From NCBI GenBank assembly GCA_009363875.1, contig CM018685.1, positions 64,398,593 through 64,462,592 of the forward strand: a stretch of 64,000 bases of DNA. Reading direction: 5' to 3'. Origin of the DNA: Mikania micrantha. Taxonomy: Eukaryota > Streptophyta > Magnoliopsida > Asterales > Asteraceae. Below the pieces are notes generated by a model. The model had not been told where the DNA came from, ran no database searches, and saw only the letters and a list, made by a program, of their open reading frames with translations. How positions within the stretch are numbered: position 1 is the stretch's first letter; each line of letters begins with the position of its first letter. A program made the position numbers and the translations under genes. Positions 48,202-59,875 of the stretch are shown piece by piece.

Positions 48202-50853
48202 TCAACCTTTTCCAGGTCTCCCCAATGCAGGACATGTTCGTCTATCATGACCAGATTGACCACAATTGTGACCAAATCTAAATCTCTTCCCCATTCTACT
48301 AATAGCTTGTTCTCGCTTCGATTTGAACCTTTTATGAGAACCTAAACCCTTGTTTCTTAAACCAAATGGAACACGAACATGTTCGGTTGATACGTCGTTT
48401 TGTGATGGTACAAATGACGCAACAATATCTTTTTGTTTAACTACTGGTAACCCTCTAGTTTCCACATCCGTCTTGTCCATTATTTCGTGTAACGTATCTC
48501 TGAAAATCGTTAACTTGTCCATGTCTTTCAACAATTTGTTCACAATGTACTCACTTGAAGACATAATATCACGTACCACTTTGTTTACTTGAAGATCAAT
48601 CCCACTTAAAATATCTGGTGATATAATTGAACTGTTTGATATGTTTGGAACCACATCCTTTGTCCATCTACGAGTTATATACTTTTCAGGAAAAACTTTT
48701 ACTTGGCACAGTCTTAAAACATAAAAACAATGGCGACATAACAACCCATATTGCTCAGACCTTCTGCAACTACATCTGACTGTGATATCATCATTCAATT
48801 ATGAATATGAAACATGTAAAAAAACATAAAAAAAAACTTTAAATAAAAATATAATTACATACCAGCCTAAATAATTAAATTGTCTCCATTGTTCACAGAA
48901 AGAAAAAAAAACAAACAAACACAATGGCCTCTATACCTCCAAAAATCCAGAACCATGAGCCTTCATGTCCTTTATTATGAATTTGGTAAAGTCTTCTGAT
49001 TGTGATGTACATACAGAAAGACAATTATGAATTGAATCATATATTTCTTCTTGAACATCAAAGAATATACTTCTTGTAAAAATCTTATGTGCTTGCTCCT
49101 CAAGTGAAAAATCAGTCCACATATCAGGTGTTGTATTCCTTGAATCATGGTCATTTTTACGATGTGTATGCCTTTGCGATTCCCTTGCAGTATCAAAATG
49201 TGTAAAAAAATCAACTAATGTCAATTGACAATTAGATACTTGTCCAAAATAGTGATTCTCGCTTTCAGACCGACGTAGTACGCATTAGACCAGACATCGG
49301 TTCGTTACGATAAAAAGCAGGAATCCACATGTCTCTAATCTCAAACATGTAACCAAACCAATCAACATTACATAAGTCGTAGTCGTCCATAATTGACAAC
49401 CATTCACTATCAAACTCTTCAGGTGTTATTGAATCAGTCCAAACAATGTTGCATATACGCGACTTGAATTCATCGTTGTTACATAAAACACTACCAACCT
49501 GACAAATTTAATAATCAATACACATGAATATATAATAAGTTAATGACAATTACGTACTGAAAAAATAATTATGTGAATATAATGTAAATTACGTACCATT
49601 ATTATTTTACATCCTTAATAACGTACTACTAAAAAAAAAATTTAAAATTTACTTAATTCAAATAATTGTTATCTCATTCGTATACCTTATCCGCAACCTT
49701 TGTCATTATATGCCACATGCATAATCTATGTCCGCTTGTAGGCCAAGAAGCTTCTATAGCCTGTTTTATCGCAACATCTTGATCTGTGACTACAACCTTT
49801 GGGGGGGAACCAAACGCTTTTGTAAAACATTCCAATAACCATTTGTAAGACGCAATTGTTTCTGACCCTAATAATGCAGATTCAAATGTAATGTTGCAAA
49901 AATGATTGTCAATACCCGTAAAAGGGACCAATACCATTTTGTATCTGAGAAAAAATATATATATTAGCATAAAAAAACATGTTATAATTTAAAATACACA
50001 AACTCTTATTAAATGATGTATTCAACTTACTTGTTAGTTCGAAATGTTGCATCAAATGAAACAACATCACCAAAAATAACATAATTCTTCTTAGCATGCC
50101 CATCAGCCCAAAAAAGACCAGTAAGCTGGTTTTTATTGTCCTTTGTGTAATCAAATGAAAAATCAGGGACAAATTCCTTCTTTTTCAATAACATACTAAC
50201 AACCATTTCAGCATCATATTCCCCCAGAAACAAATTTATCTGTTTTTTGAAGTTCTTACAGTCCACAGAGGTAACTCCAACCTTTTCAAACCCCCCGTAC
50301 TTTGTACGCATTACATTAAACGCTTTCACCAGACCAATGTTATGCTTGGACATTGAACACATCAACTGCATTTGCTCATATGTTAGCTTCCTACATGATG
50401 ACAATAGGTGGATATCATCTTGTGACACAAGACTGTGATTATGTTCTTCTACAAATTTGCTAATAGTAAACTTAATTCCATCATTTGATTTTAACACAAT
50501 ATGAGATAAACATCCAGTTCTTTGACTAGGCCTGTTCCTATACTTAATTTTCTTTTCTCTCCCGTCCTTATCTTCATTTGAATTGCATTCTCTTGTGGGT
50601 TTATGTCCCTCCTTAGAACAAACAATGTATTTAATCTTAATGACCTTGCCATAACATATTTGAGATCCTCTACGAGCTGTAAAAGCGCCTTTAATTGCAT
50701 ATGATTGGTAAAACTCAAATGCATTATCAATAGAATCGAAAACCATTCCTTCTTGTGGTTTAAAAGAAATGGGAACATCAGGTTTATAAAAATGCTTCCC
50801 TGATGTTGAAGATATACGTTCTAAACCAACACATAGCTGATTAACTTGGAAAT
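48202..50853 (-). pseudogene. FAR1-like MULE transposase
   Basis: Minus-strand exons run 50853-50031, 49944-49686, 49498-48937 and about 48810-48202. The order is a FAR1 zinc domain (GCLSHIVLK, FVEEHNHSLV), then the DDE core with SFDATF and VVTDQDVAIKQAI, then CMWHIMTKV. A SWIM finger (VRCSC...GLLCRHC) and a CGQSGHDRRTC zinc-knuckle-like tail follow. Breaks: one frameshift near 49272 between GLMRTTS and ESENHYF, a stop at 48801-48799, and a missing AG acceptor before it (CAT in place of CAG). The first exon is uncertain; an ATG near 51491 could supply it. FAR1-type transposases of this class moved MULEs and gave rise to plant FAR1/FHY3. This copy cannot make the full protein. Confidence 0.85.
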
Positions 50854-51714
50854 CTGAGGAAAAAAAACATAATTACGTCCCATTATTATAACACATTAGT
50901 TACCTAACTTTAATAGTTGATCTAAAAAAAAAGAACACATATAATAGTTGATGTGGTCAAAACTAACATATTTACGTTCCATAATATACTATTTGTTATG
51001 CATATTTACGTTTCATAATACTCATACTACATACCTATATGCTAGTTTTTATGTATGATTAAATAATTTTATCACGTACCATTAAAACATACATATTGAT
51101 TCATCTCATAAAAATTGTAATTACGTACCACAATAACTAATTTCTAACCCATATACACACAATAGTTATTACGTACTAAGTATACAGTCTGTAATTTAGT
51201 TCGTATTCAAACCAAATAATCACATATTTGATGATCTTAACCAAGTATTACGTACATACTCATCGAAAATCACGATTTTAAAAAACGAACAATCCATATC
51301 GTTAATTAATTATAATTCACGACCTAATTTTATATATTTACACAAACAATAAATTGTACATCGTTCTATGTTAATCTATCATCAACATAATACAAACTAC
51401 AACAAATTCTGATAATATGTAATTAGAAAATTACAAATGAACTTGTTTATATCAAAATAACGTATCTTCACGTTCTCTATCGACCTCCATTTCCGATTTA
51501 CGAACAAACGAACTTGTAATTTTTTCTCTCAATTTCAAATTGATTATGAAACAATTGAGTAATTCATGAAATCGTATAAAAAATTTAAAAAAGAATAACT
51601 GTTTCCGTGTTTGTCGTTTGATTACGTAAATAATAAAATCAATTCTAAAAATAATGTAGTGTGTCATTTACTCAATTACCCCTCCGTAACATATTTTAGA
51701 ATTACACGTGTCAT

Positions 51715-51771
51715 TCGTTTAATGGCTTCTCACGTTTAGTACGTTAAGACCAACATGTATTTGATCCGCCT

Positions 51772-51774
<3 letters not shown>
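51715..51774. repeat. MULE right terminal inverted repeat
   Basis: It is the complement of 42590-42652. It ends GATCCGCCTCC just before the (TA)n tract and contains TAGTACGTTAAG. Confidence 0.8.

Positions 51775-51834
<60 letters not shown>
51775..51834. repeat. (TA)n at right edge of the MULE
   Basis: About 29 TA units follow the MULE end and give way to unique sequence at GATAACGG. Confidence 0.95.
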
Positions 51835-51837
<3 letters not shown>

Positions 51838-52058
51838 AACGGTAGTTGGGTAGAGTGGTCCTGTTAAAAGTTTGAAACCTTTGAATTGAGAATACAATTT
51901 TACACTTTTAGAGTAAAATTCAAAAATTAAATAAAAAGATTATTAAATGCTATATTAATTGCAGTGATTGTATACAGCTGAAAAGATAAAACTGATTAGT
52001 TATTAAAAGAAACGTTAATTAGAGCTCGTTTAATAAATAGGCTCTATTTCAACCTTCT

Positions 52059-52589
52059 TTTTTTATGAACGGTTTCAGGTTGAACGAATGATTTAAGCTC
52101 AAATGTAGGGCCGTCTCTGAAAGATTAGCTGCCCTGTGCGAATTCTAAAAATGGGCCCCTATGTGTGCATGTGTGGTAATTAGTTTGTAGCTAAATATGA
52201 AGTGAGTTAATTTGTTTTTTGACCTAAATTATAAATTCTAATGAGTTATTGGGTCAAATATTTAAAGAAAAAAGTTTTTCTTTTAACTTTTATAAAATTA
52301 GTAACTGTGTTACATGTAATTAAAAAATTGGAATGTAAATTATAAGTGTTTGTTGAAAAATAAATTAATATACATAATATATACAATTTTTTTTTAAATT
52401 AGGGCCCTCTAAAAAATCGGGCCCTGTGCAGTCGCACCTCCCGCACTTGCTCTTAGACCCCTCTGCTCAAACGGGCACACATCCAAGGGCAGGCCTAGTC
52501 GTCACCCCTTCACCCATCAGATAAACAAGAACCGAATAAATCTCCGTAAACTATCTCTCCTGCTCAAGTTTGAACCTCTGACCTTAATG
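52059..52589 (-). mobile_element. SINE (reverse) carrying a nested hAT-like MITE
   Basis: The perfect 19-bp duplication GGCTCTATTTCAACCTTCT flanks it (52040-52058 and 52590-52608). A poly-T left end is the tail, and AAGTTTGAACCTCTG at 52566 is the complement of a B box. The middle, 52106-52497, is a second element with ends TAGGGCCGTCTCTGA and the complement of TAGGCCTGCCCTTGG. Confidence 0.8.
52106..52497. mobile_element. MITE nested in the SINE
   Basis: The terminal repeats TAGGGCCG/TAGGCCTG are inverted, and GGGCCC words mark both arms. No 8-bp duplication is clear. It splits the SINE body and so inserted after it. Confidence 0.55.
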
Positions 52590-52959
52590 GGCTCTATTTC
52601 AACCTTCTAATATAGAGTTTGACCAAGCTTAGTATTCATCTAATGTTTTATTTGATATAAATAATATATAATTATGTCTGACAAAATAGACGGGTTAAGT
52701 TGGATTGAGTAACGGATTAAAACGGGTGTAAGTCAGAATAAGTGCTGGTCATGATTAGTTTTAACCAACCTCAGTTTGGGTTTAAATGAATTGTTTTAAA
52801 AAACATCAATTTTATTCAAGTTAAAATGAGTTACAAGTAAATAAATAGTTTAATTGGATAATTTTTAATGATTTTTTCGTCAAATATATTATTAATCTTT
52901 CTTACATGTTTAAATCTATTATATTCATATAGTTTTAAGTTACACATCTTGACTTGCAA

Positions 52960-53181
52960 TATTATGTTAAGTTTATTTCACTAATTACTACTATTCCAGA
53001 TACGTCATGGTACGGGATTATTTGGACTACAAAAGCAAAGCAGATGATACATCAAGATCTAATAAGTAATAGTCAACAAATTGGGATTTATTTATCAACA
53101 GATTTTTTTCTTCCGTTTGAATTCACTTCAATAATTCTTTTAGTTGCGTTAATCGGCGCAATTGTTGTAGCTCGTCAATAA
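52960..53181 (+). pseudogene. ndhG: Plastid ndhG 3' fragment (nuclear copy)
   Basis: The plus strand encodes DTSWYGIIWTTKAKQMIHQD and continues through IGIYLSTDFFLPFE to VALIGAIVVARQ and a stop. This is the C-terminus of plastid NDH subunit 6. Only about 70 of roughly 176 residues are present, so it is a transferred plastid fragment. Confidence 0.9.
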
Positions 53182-53505
53182 GATCGTATATTTCATTAGA
53201 GTTCTATGATTAAGAGTATACTTTCTTATTTGATCCCTTTGAATTCCATATTCAAAGTTTCGATCGGATCTATTCATTAAAAAGAATCTATTCAATACAT
53301 TTCTTATGTACATATGGGTGCTATGTTGGATTTGAATCAGATTTCAGATCAATATATAATGATTGACCGCCTTCATTATGTTGTTGGTAGCAAATACCAC
53401 TATTTATGATTTTGGCTCTTCCAAATCATTCCCACAGGAGATCCGGACCTTTTTCTGATCATTTGATAAAAATATTCATTCTTTTCATAAAAATAAGAAA
53501 TAGTT
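53182..53505. other. Probable further plastid-derived sequence
   Basis: The first about 90 bases after ndhG look like the plastid ndhG-ndhE spacer. The remainder has plastid-like composition, but I could not place it. No gene is claimed. Confidence 0.4.
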
Positions 53506-53900
53506 TCAATAAAACCAATAAATATGTTGTTTTCCATTCATATTCAAGAATTGTTTTGGATCCAATGAAATATGATGAATTAAGACAGTATTTTGTAAAT
53601 ACGTAATTATCTTGAATATATTAAACATTTCTTGATTTTTCGATAACATGAGAAAAGAAATATTTAGTTGTTTTTTCAACAATTTTTGATCTTTAGTGGA
53701 CCTCTGAGTAGGGTTCGAACCCAAATGAAGTTCTAACCATTTGTCAGAGGAAAAAGAACGAACAGATCTGGTAGGATTCCCAAGAAATTCTTCAATTTAT
53801 TCCGGAAGCATATGATTAATCATCTGCTTCTCATATTTCGTGTATTGTCTGGACATTGAGGAATATCTAAAACATCTCTCAACTCATTATATTTTATAAT
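53506..53900 (-). pseudogene. ycf2: Plastid ycf2 internal fragment (nuclear copy)
   Basis: Reading the minus strand from 53875 gives YSSMSRQYTKYEKQMINHML, a stop, then IEEFLGNPTRSVRSFSSDKW, then LGSNPTQRSTKDQKLLKKQ and FKIITYLQNTV. These match an internal part of plastid Ycf2, with a stop and at least one shift. It lies in opposite orientation about 330 bp after the ndhG piece. The two are far apart in plastid genomes, so the insertion is chimeric. Confidence 0.85.
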
Positions 53901-54019
53901 GATAACTATTTCATATGCAGACGGACATATCAAAGTCGTACAAGGTTGCTCGCCATAACTAGAGGAGTAGATTGGAACACATAAACTCATTGTGTTCCAT
54001 TTAAGTCTCGTATTCACAT

Positions 54020-54946
54020 ACTACTTTTTCAAAACAATAATTAATCTATTCAAGTTAATATAGATATGATAAATTCAGTGAATTAATATATGTAAAAATA
54101 ATTAAAAGACTCACAAATATATTACGAAGTATCAATAGTTTATATTTTTAATTATATCTTTTATATTTGTTTATGTTTATATACATAAAAATTCTACAAA
54201 ATAACAGTTTTAGCTTATAAATTTTTAAAACTAATAAATTACTTAGTCAATTTATTTATTTTAGAAAAAAATTATTTATATATTTATTTTTTAATATATT
54301 TATTTTTGCTAGTTTACTTTATTTTTTTGATCGTTATAATTTCGGTAATTATCAACTACGTTGATTTACGTTATTGTTTTGTGGTATTCTAATCCAAAAT
54401 TTTATTTATATTTTAGCTAAAAACTAGTTTTTTTAATTAATCTAGAAAAAAAAATCAAACTTTTAGATATATATTGAGTCCGAAAAAAATTCGTTAATTC
54501 ACACAAAAAAAGAGTAAATTAAGTATCTTTTTTTAACAAAAATATTTTTACCCTTTCCTTTTTGTTAATCAGAAAAATCTATTTTTTTTAATTGACAAAA
54601 AGTTTTGAAACTTTTTTGTGTTAACGAACACATTTTCCAAATTTATTTTTATTAATTGAAAAAATTTGAACTTTGTAAGAGTTAAGAAAAAAAAATTGAA
54701 TTTAAATATAACTGTAAATATGAAAGAAAAAATTTCATTTAATTCTTTTAATTTACTATATGATTAAAACTTGGATTAAAATATCCCAAAACAAAATAAT
54801 TAATAAATTATTTGATGACCGAATCGAGATTGATCAAAATTTACGTTTTTTAGTATTTATGAATTGTATAACATAGTTAAAAAAATATTATTAAAATAAT
54901 AAATTAATTTTGTAAATAAGACACACACACACAGATATATATATAT
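54020..54946. other. AT-rich intergenic
   Basis: It is extremely AT-rich with no coding signal. A CA run (54921-54932) and a TA run lead into the next element. Confidence 0.6.
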
Positions 54947-55376
54947 AGGGCAATGATTAAATAAAAAGTTTATTTTGCCTAAGAAGACTAAAAATGATTT
55001 TAAAAATCTTTAGAATCGGCTCAAACGAACTCCGATTGAACTCATTTCGATGACATTAGAACCGTCTCATCTAACCCTACAATATTTGCTTTTTGATTTT
55101 AGCATTAACAAATTGTTTTAAAGTTGGGATTTTAAGGCATCTTTTTTTAGCTTTTAGGTTTTATCTTTAGGTTTAGGATTTGTTTATATAATTTTGGTTT
55201 TATTATTAGGCTTTATTGTTTATGATTTAAGGTTTAGGTTTTAGGGAATTACAAGCCGGTTCAAATGATGTAAAACTGAATTCAATCGGAGTTTGTTTGG
55301 GTCGGTTTTCAAGTTTTTAAAAATCATTCATAGCCTTCTTAGACAAAAAAAACACTTTTTAGGGGAACATTTCCCT
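54947..55376. mobile_element. (TA)n-flanked MITE, copy 2
   Basis: It is a full-length relative of 7671-8105: the same GGGCAAT start, AACGAACTCCGATTGAACTC block, AATTACAAGCCGGTTC block and complementary right arm. The left end reads TATA-GGGCAAT-GATTAAAT, and the right end is CCCTATATA. The two copies differ by many point changes, so neither is very recent. Confidence 0.85.
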
Positions 55377-55389
55377 ATATATATATATA

Positions 55390-55583
55390 GGGGGATGTTC
55401 AATTGAGAACTATTTTTACTTAAGAACTAAAAGAACCAATTGTAGCCACAAGTTTAAAAGGGTAAAAACGTAACTTCCCCTATTTTAAAGGAAAAATTAA
55501 TTTTTTACCCTTAAAAACATTTGGTTCAAAATTAGTTCTTTTGGTTCTTTCATATTTAATGGTTCTTAATTGAATAAGTCCCT
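55390..55583. mobile_element. Small (TA)n-flanked MITE (194 bp)
   Basis: The left end TATA-GGGGGAT-GTTCAATT and the complement of the right end, TATA-GGGACTT-ATTCAATT, are inverted, followed by AAGAACTA/AAGAACCA words. TA runs lie at both edges, and it is separated from the previous element only by TA units. Confidence 0.8.
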
Positions 55584-55724
55584 ATATATATATATATATA
55601 ACAAACAAAATATATTTAAGTTTTTATTTTTAAAATAAATAATATGATGAACTAGTTGATAAGTTATAAATATTTTATAAATAAAAATGCTGAAAACATA
55701 AAAGAAAAAGAAATAAAAAAAAGA

Positions 55725-56000
55725 AAAGGAGAATGAACTATAAGCCGTGGAACCGGCGGGACTCAAGCGGGCACACCGCCACCCCTCTCCGGCGGGCTCA
55801 AAATCAAGGGGAGCGTGGCCCCCGCTCCCCGCTCTCCTCCCTCTCACATACAATTTTCTCCTCTCTCACACAATGGGTAAGGTTTTCCGGTGGGGTGACC
55901 ATTGTGAGGTTTTAAGGTTTTAAGTGGGGTGATGACGTGACAGGAAATTTCGGTGGGGAGGGATTTTCAGTGGGGTGTCCGCTATGGATAGTCTTATGTG
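55725..56000. repeat. GC-rich repeat fragment, possible MITE
   Basis: A GC-rich stretch with CTCTCCGGCGGGCTC and repeated GGTGGGG words contrasts with its surroundings and ends near GGGGTGTCCGCTATGG. Open frames on both strands match nothing known and are probably not genes. Confidence 0.4.
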
Positions 56001-56534
56001 ACCCAACAACGAAAAAAAAATACATTTCAAATGTTATGTGACCCAATGAAACAGTGATGTGTGTCAACTTTCCTTTTTGTTCACATCGTAATATATTAAA
56101 AGGCCAATGTAAACTATTTATAATCCAAGCTTTTGTACTACGTCTTCCATAATCAATTATTTACAAAATAAATACAAGTAATTAATACATTATTTTGATG
56201 AGAAACTTTATATCATTATAATTACATTTTTCTTTCTTGTGCAAGATGTTGTCGTTTTGATGTAAAATTTCAAGTCATTAGTAACCCTATTGTTTGTATT
56301 ACAATAATGCACACACACTTAAAAAACCATTCCAAGGAAAAGTATAAAAAATTGAATTGGTCATAGCCTCAAACACGTGCTATGAAACACAATCTTCAAT
56401 ATCAATATGAAAAAAATGTTTTGATGATCTCCGCTCCGTCGTAAATCCTTAAAATGTAATTTGTCGTAAAAGTAACAGTCACTCTAAGGTGTACTCCATC
56501 ATAATAGAGTCGTACTTCCTCGTAAAAGTTATCA

Positions 56535-56800
56535 TCACTATGTGGTAAGATGGAGGTATAAGGAAAGTGATATGAGAACCAGGTCCTGGGTTCGATTCTT
56601 GATCCAACCTGGTTTTTTACTGATCTTCCACTGTCGTGCCTTTAGGCGGGTGTTTGGGTCGGGTTTTCCTCTGGAATTGGTGGCTGGTGGGCTAGGGGCT
56701 CCGTTCGTCTGGACTAGCGGCCAGCTTGGGCATCCTTTAGCCATTGGGGGCCGCGTACAAAGTACCCGGCAGTTGATTAGTTGGTCGTTCAAAACAAACT
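56535..56800 (+). mobile_element. Probable SINE
   Basis: GTGGTAAGATGGAGG and CTGGGTTCGATTCTTG look like A and B boxes, followed by a GC-rich body and GGTCGTTCAAAAC at the end. No target duplication was found, so the limits are approximate. Confidence 0.5.
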
Positions 56801-59344
56801 GTCATAAAACCCAAAAATAATGTCAATTAATGATAAGAACGTTAAGGAGCAATGGACCGAAGACAATATCAATTGCCCAAGCAAAGCAAGAAGTAGGCAG
56901 GACCGAAAAACTCAGATATAAATGTAGATGTAATAACAAGTATAACATTAACAAACGAAAACCTAAAACTAAAACACTACAAACAAACAAAAGAAAAGAC
57001 CAAAGTTGAAAGAAAATTTGGTGACAAAATTGAGAGTGGCAAAAATTTTGACTAGATAAGGTCTCTAAAACTTGATTATTCCTTTCATGTATATTACATT
57101 TTTAAATAGAAAAAATATCAAATATTTATAAAAAATATTTTAAAAATATAAAAAAATTTAATATAAAATATACTAAAGTTGTTTATAAGTAATTTCAAAG
57201 AGTGTCACTTACATATTTCCTCATTGCTAACTTGATAACTTGTAAAATTATATATTTTCTTAAATCATACTTTAAGAATATTGTATATTATGTATTGAAA
57301 ATTTGTACCTAGGAATATATGTAATTTTACAAGTCAAGAAAGAAAAATAATAAAATATGTAATTTTACAAGGTGTTAGTATGTGAAAATATGTAATTCTC
57401 TAAATAATAATTAAAACAATAATATTAGTTTTTTTTTTAAACTTTTTTCAAACGCATGCTTTTAAACCTTTTATTTTCAAAAAAAATGTTTTCGAAAGTC
57501 GTTTTTTTATAAATATCTTGTTGTTTATCGCTTTGGTTAATTTTTTTTTTTATCATTTTCGATTGTAAGCTTTGAGATTCTATGAAGTAAGAAGTTGATG
57601 CTCTTTGAAAGTTATTGGAGCTTCTAAACAACTAAACAATTAAGTGTGTACTTCAAAATTACTTGACTGTTTCTTTCGTAATTTTTTTGGTCAATTTTCA
57701 AAAGCTGGAATATATACTAAAAATGAATGAAAAGAAAATATATTTTAAATAACATCAGGCTCAAATAACCTTATACTATTAGCTGAAAATGTTATATTAT
57801 GAAACTGTTGATCTTTTTATTTATTTTTTTCTTAATTGATTTATTTAATTAAGCTTATTTGAATCAGGTACGTGGTTTGAAATTAAATTCTTCTTTAAAA
57901 TTTAATAAATTCAAATAAATCAAATTCGATTCAATGAACCGTAGTAATTTATGAGCGACAATTTACACATCAACAACTCTACATTAGTAGCAAATTGATA
58001 GTGATAATTATGAGTGAGCAATTTTAAGGTGGTCATATCATACTTTTTATGTAAAGTTGCAGCATTTTGACATTATTTGTTCTAACTAATAGACACATTT
58101 TCATAATAGAACTTTATACCTTTTTTTTTTTTCATTTGTTTTATCTTTTTAAAGATTTTAAATTACTATTAAAATTACTTTGATTTGAAAGTTATCTTAT
58201 ATGATTTAAAAGAATACATATGAATCTTCAAAGCTATAAGACCTATCAATTATATATTACAAGACAAAAAAGCTATTAATCAATATCAAAGTTATTATAT
58301 TAAAAAAAGATAATTAATTCAAATTAATATCTTCCTAAAAAGAAAAATGTTTTTGTTTTTCGATTTTTAAAAGTGAAGTGGTGATTGAGCCCAGCACCTC
58401 GATTCATTTCACCTGAAAATGTTTGCCACTTCCATTAGTTACACGTCAGATCGTACGGATCAATTGTATTCAACAAATGCTCAATTGAATAATAATAAAC
58501 AAAGATAATGAAAACTTACTTCTATATTAATATATCAAACATAATTATGTTTAGAAATTGTGTAGTGAGACGCGACTATCATTTTGTGATTTGCCTCAAG
58601 CCCCTCGTCACTCTTCCATCACCGTTACACAAGCCTCGTGATCGGGGCTTGACAGGTTTCGGGTAACCGTGTTAATGAATGTCAAACAGTTTCAAATATT
58701 TTTTTTCCGAAACCAATAAATAACACGTATCACATTCCATCAAACCCTCTCCTCTAAACACATATCAAGCACTCATCAACCCTCCGACGATCAGCATACG
58801 TTACGCTTGCATGACACTGGTCAAACCCCATCTTGGCCCTTCATTATATATAGTCTTTTGTGTTAGAAATTTGTGCATTACACTTGATTAAATCAATGGA
58901 AACTAAATAGCTAATATAACTGAAATATTCATAAAATGCATACTAACAAGAAAAAGTAAAAATTATTATTTTAATTTTAAAATTATAATTTTTAATAGAG
59001 ATAAATATATTATATATCCTCTTATTAAACATCAAAATTACATATATCTTCAATGTTAAACTAAAATTACAAGCATCCTCATGTTTCAAAATTGCCCCTT
59101 AGTAAGGAGAAATATGTAAATTGTTTTTAGTTAGTTTATTAAGAGTAAAATAATAAATACATAATTTGTTTTTATAATGAAATAGATAAATATGTAAAAT
59201 ATGTGGTTTAGAAAGGGTAAATGTGTAATTTTGTTTTATGATTGGGTAAATATGTAATAAATGGTTTTTAACAAGGGAATATATGTAATTGACTATTATT
59301 ATTATTTAATAAGAGAAAGAACAAAAAAGTATATTTTAATATAA
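56801..59344. other. AT-rich intergenic with an inverted repeat
   Basis: No gene is seen. Around 57236-57395, CTTGTAAAATTATATATTTTC faces TATGTAATTTTACAAG on the other side, a MITE-like inverted repeat similar in words to 34090-34195. The stretch 58540-58690 is less AT-rich, but nothing in it is recognised. Confidence 0.5.
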
Positions 59345-59875
59345 TCTATACTATATAATAAATAAGGTTTTGACATGTCACGTGTCAACTTTTTATACCA
59401 CTTAAAGATTGTTTTTCCGCCTCTCTCTCATAATAAATATTTATATGCTATATTTTTATTAAATTATGATTTTTTTTCATCTTCTCTCTATTATTAAATA
59501 TTAATGATTTTATTTAACTTAGTAATAATATGATAAATTATAAATCAATTATTCAATTTTTGTTAAAACGTCTTTGTAAAATATATGTTATGTTATTTTA
59601 AAAAAAATAATTTAAAATTCAAATATTTAACCTATGTAAATGTGTAATACATCTATGTTTAATATTATATATATTAAGAACAATTTTTTATAAATTTTTA
59701 TTTTTAAAGTTTTTCTATATTAAAAAAGGTATAACTAATATTATTAATTATAACATAATCATGTAAATTTAAAAAAATGTAATAAAATTATTTTAATTAT
59801 GTAAATTTAGGAAGTCATAATTATAAAATCACTTTTTTTTTGCAAACTCGTGTAATACACGGGTCTATACCCTAG
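59345..59875 (+). mobile_element. Non-autonomous Helitron (531 bp)
   Basis: It starts TCTATACTATATAATAAA after A and ends CCCTAG before T. The hairpin CGTGT-AAT-ACACG lies about 20 bases before the end. It shares start and end structure with the Helitron at 34875. No protein is encoded. Confidence 0.8.

Larger units (their letters stand above)
42590..51774. mobile_element. 9.2-kb Mutator-like element in a (TA)n tract
   Basis: The left end GGGGGCGGTTAACGTACATG and the complement of the right end, GGAGGCGGATCAAATACATG, start inverted repeats of about 55 bp at roughly 75 percent identity by eye. Shared words include TTAACGTAC, AAACGT and AGAAGC. TA microsatellites on both sides replace the usual 9-11 bp duplication. 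It carries a FAR1/MULE transposase relic, a Ulp1-like relic and two small genes. Capture of Ulp1-like proteases is known for Kaonashi-type plant MULEs. A frameshift and stops suggest it no longer moves itself. Confidence 0.85.

Noticed and set aside
51452..51667. Independent small gene near the right end of the MULE
   Set aside because: Its last residues (from an ATG near 51491) could be the first exon of the transposase. Nothing supports a separate gene.
53406..53606. Plus-strand frame of 66 codons
   Set aside because: It overlaps the ycf2-derived minus-strand fragment and matches no protein in this direction.
53820..54017. Minus-strand frame of 65 codons as a gene
   Set aside because: Part of it is ycf2 read out of frame. 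The true Ycf2-like reading needs a shift and contains a stop.
55566..55915. Open frames on both strands of the GC-rich patch
   Set aside because: Low-complexity composition, frames on both strands, and no family resemblance.
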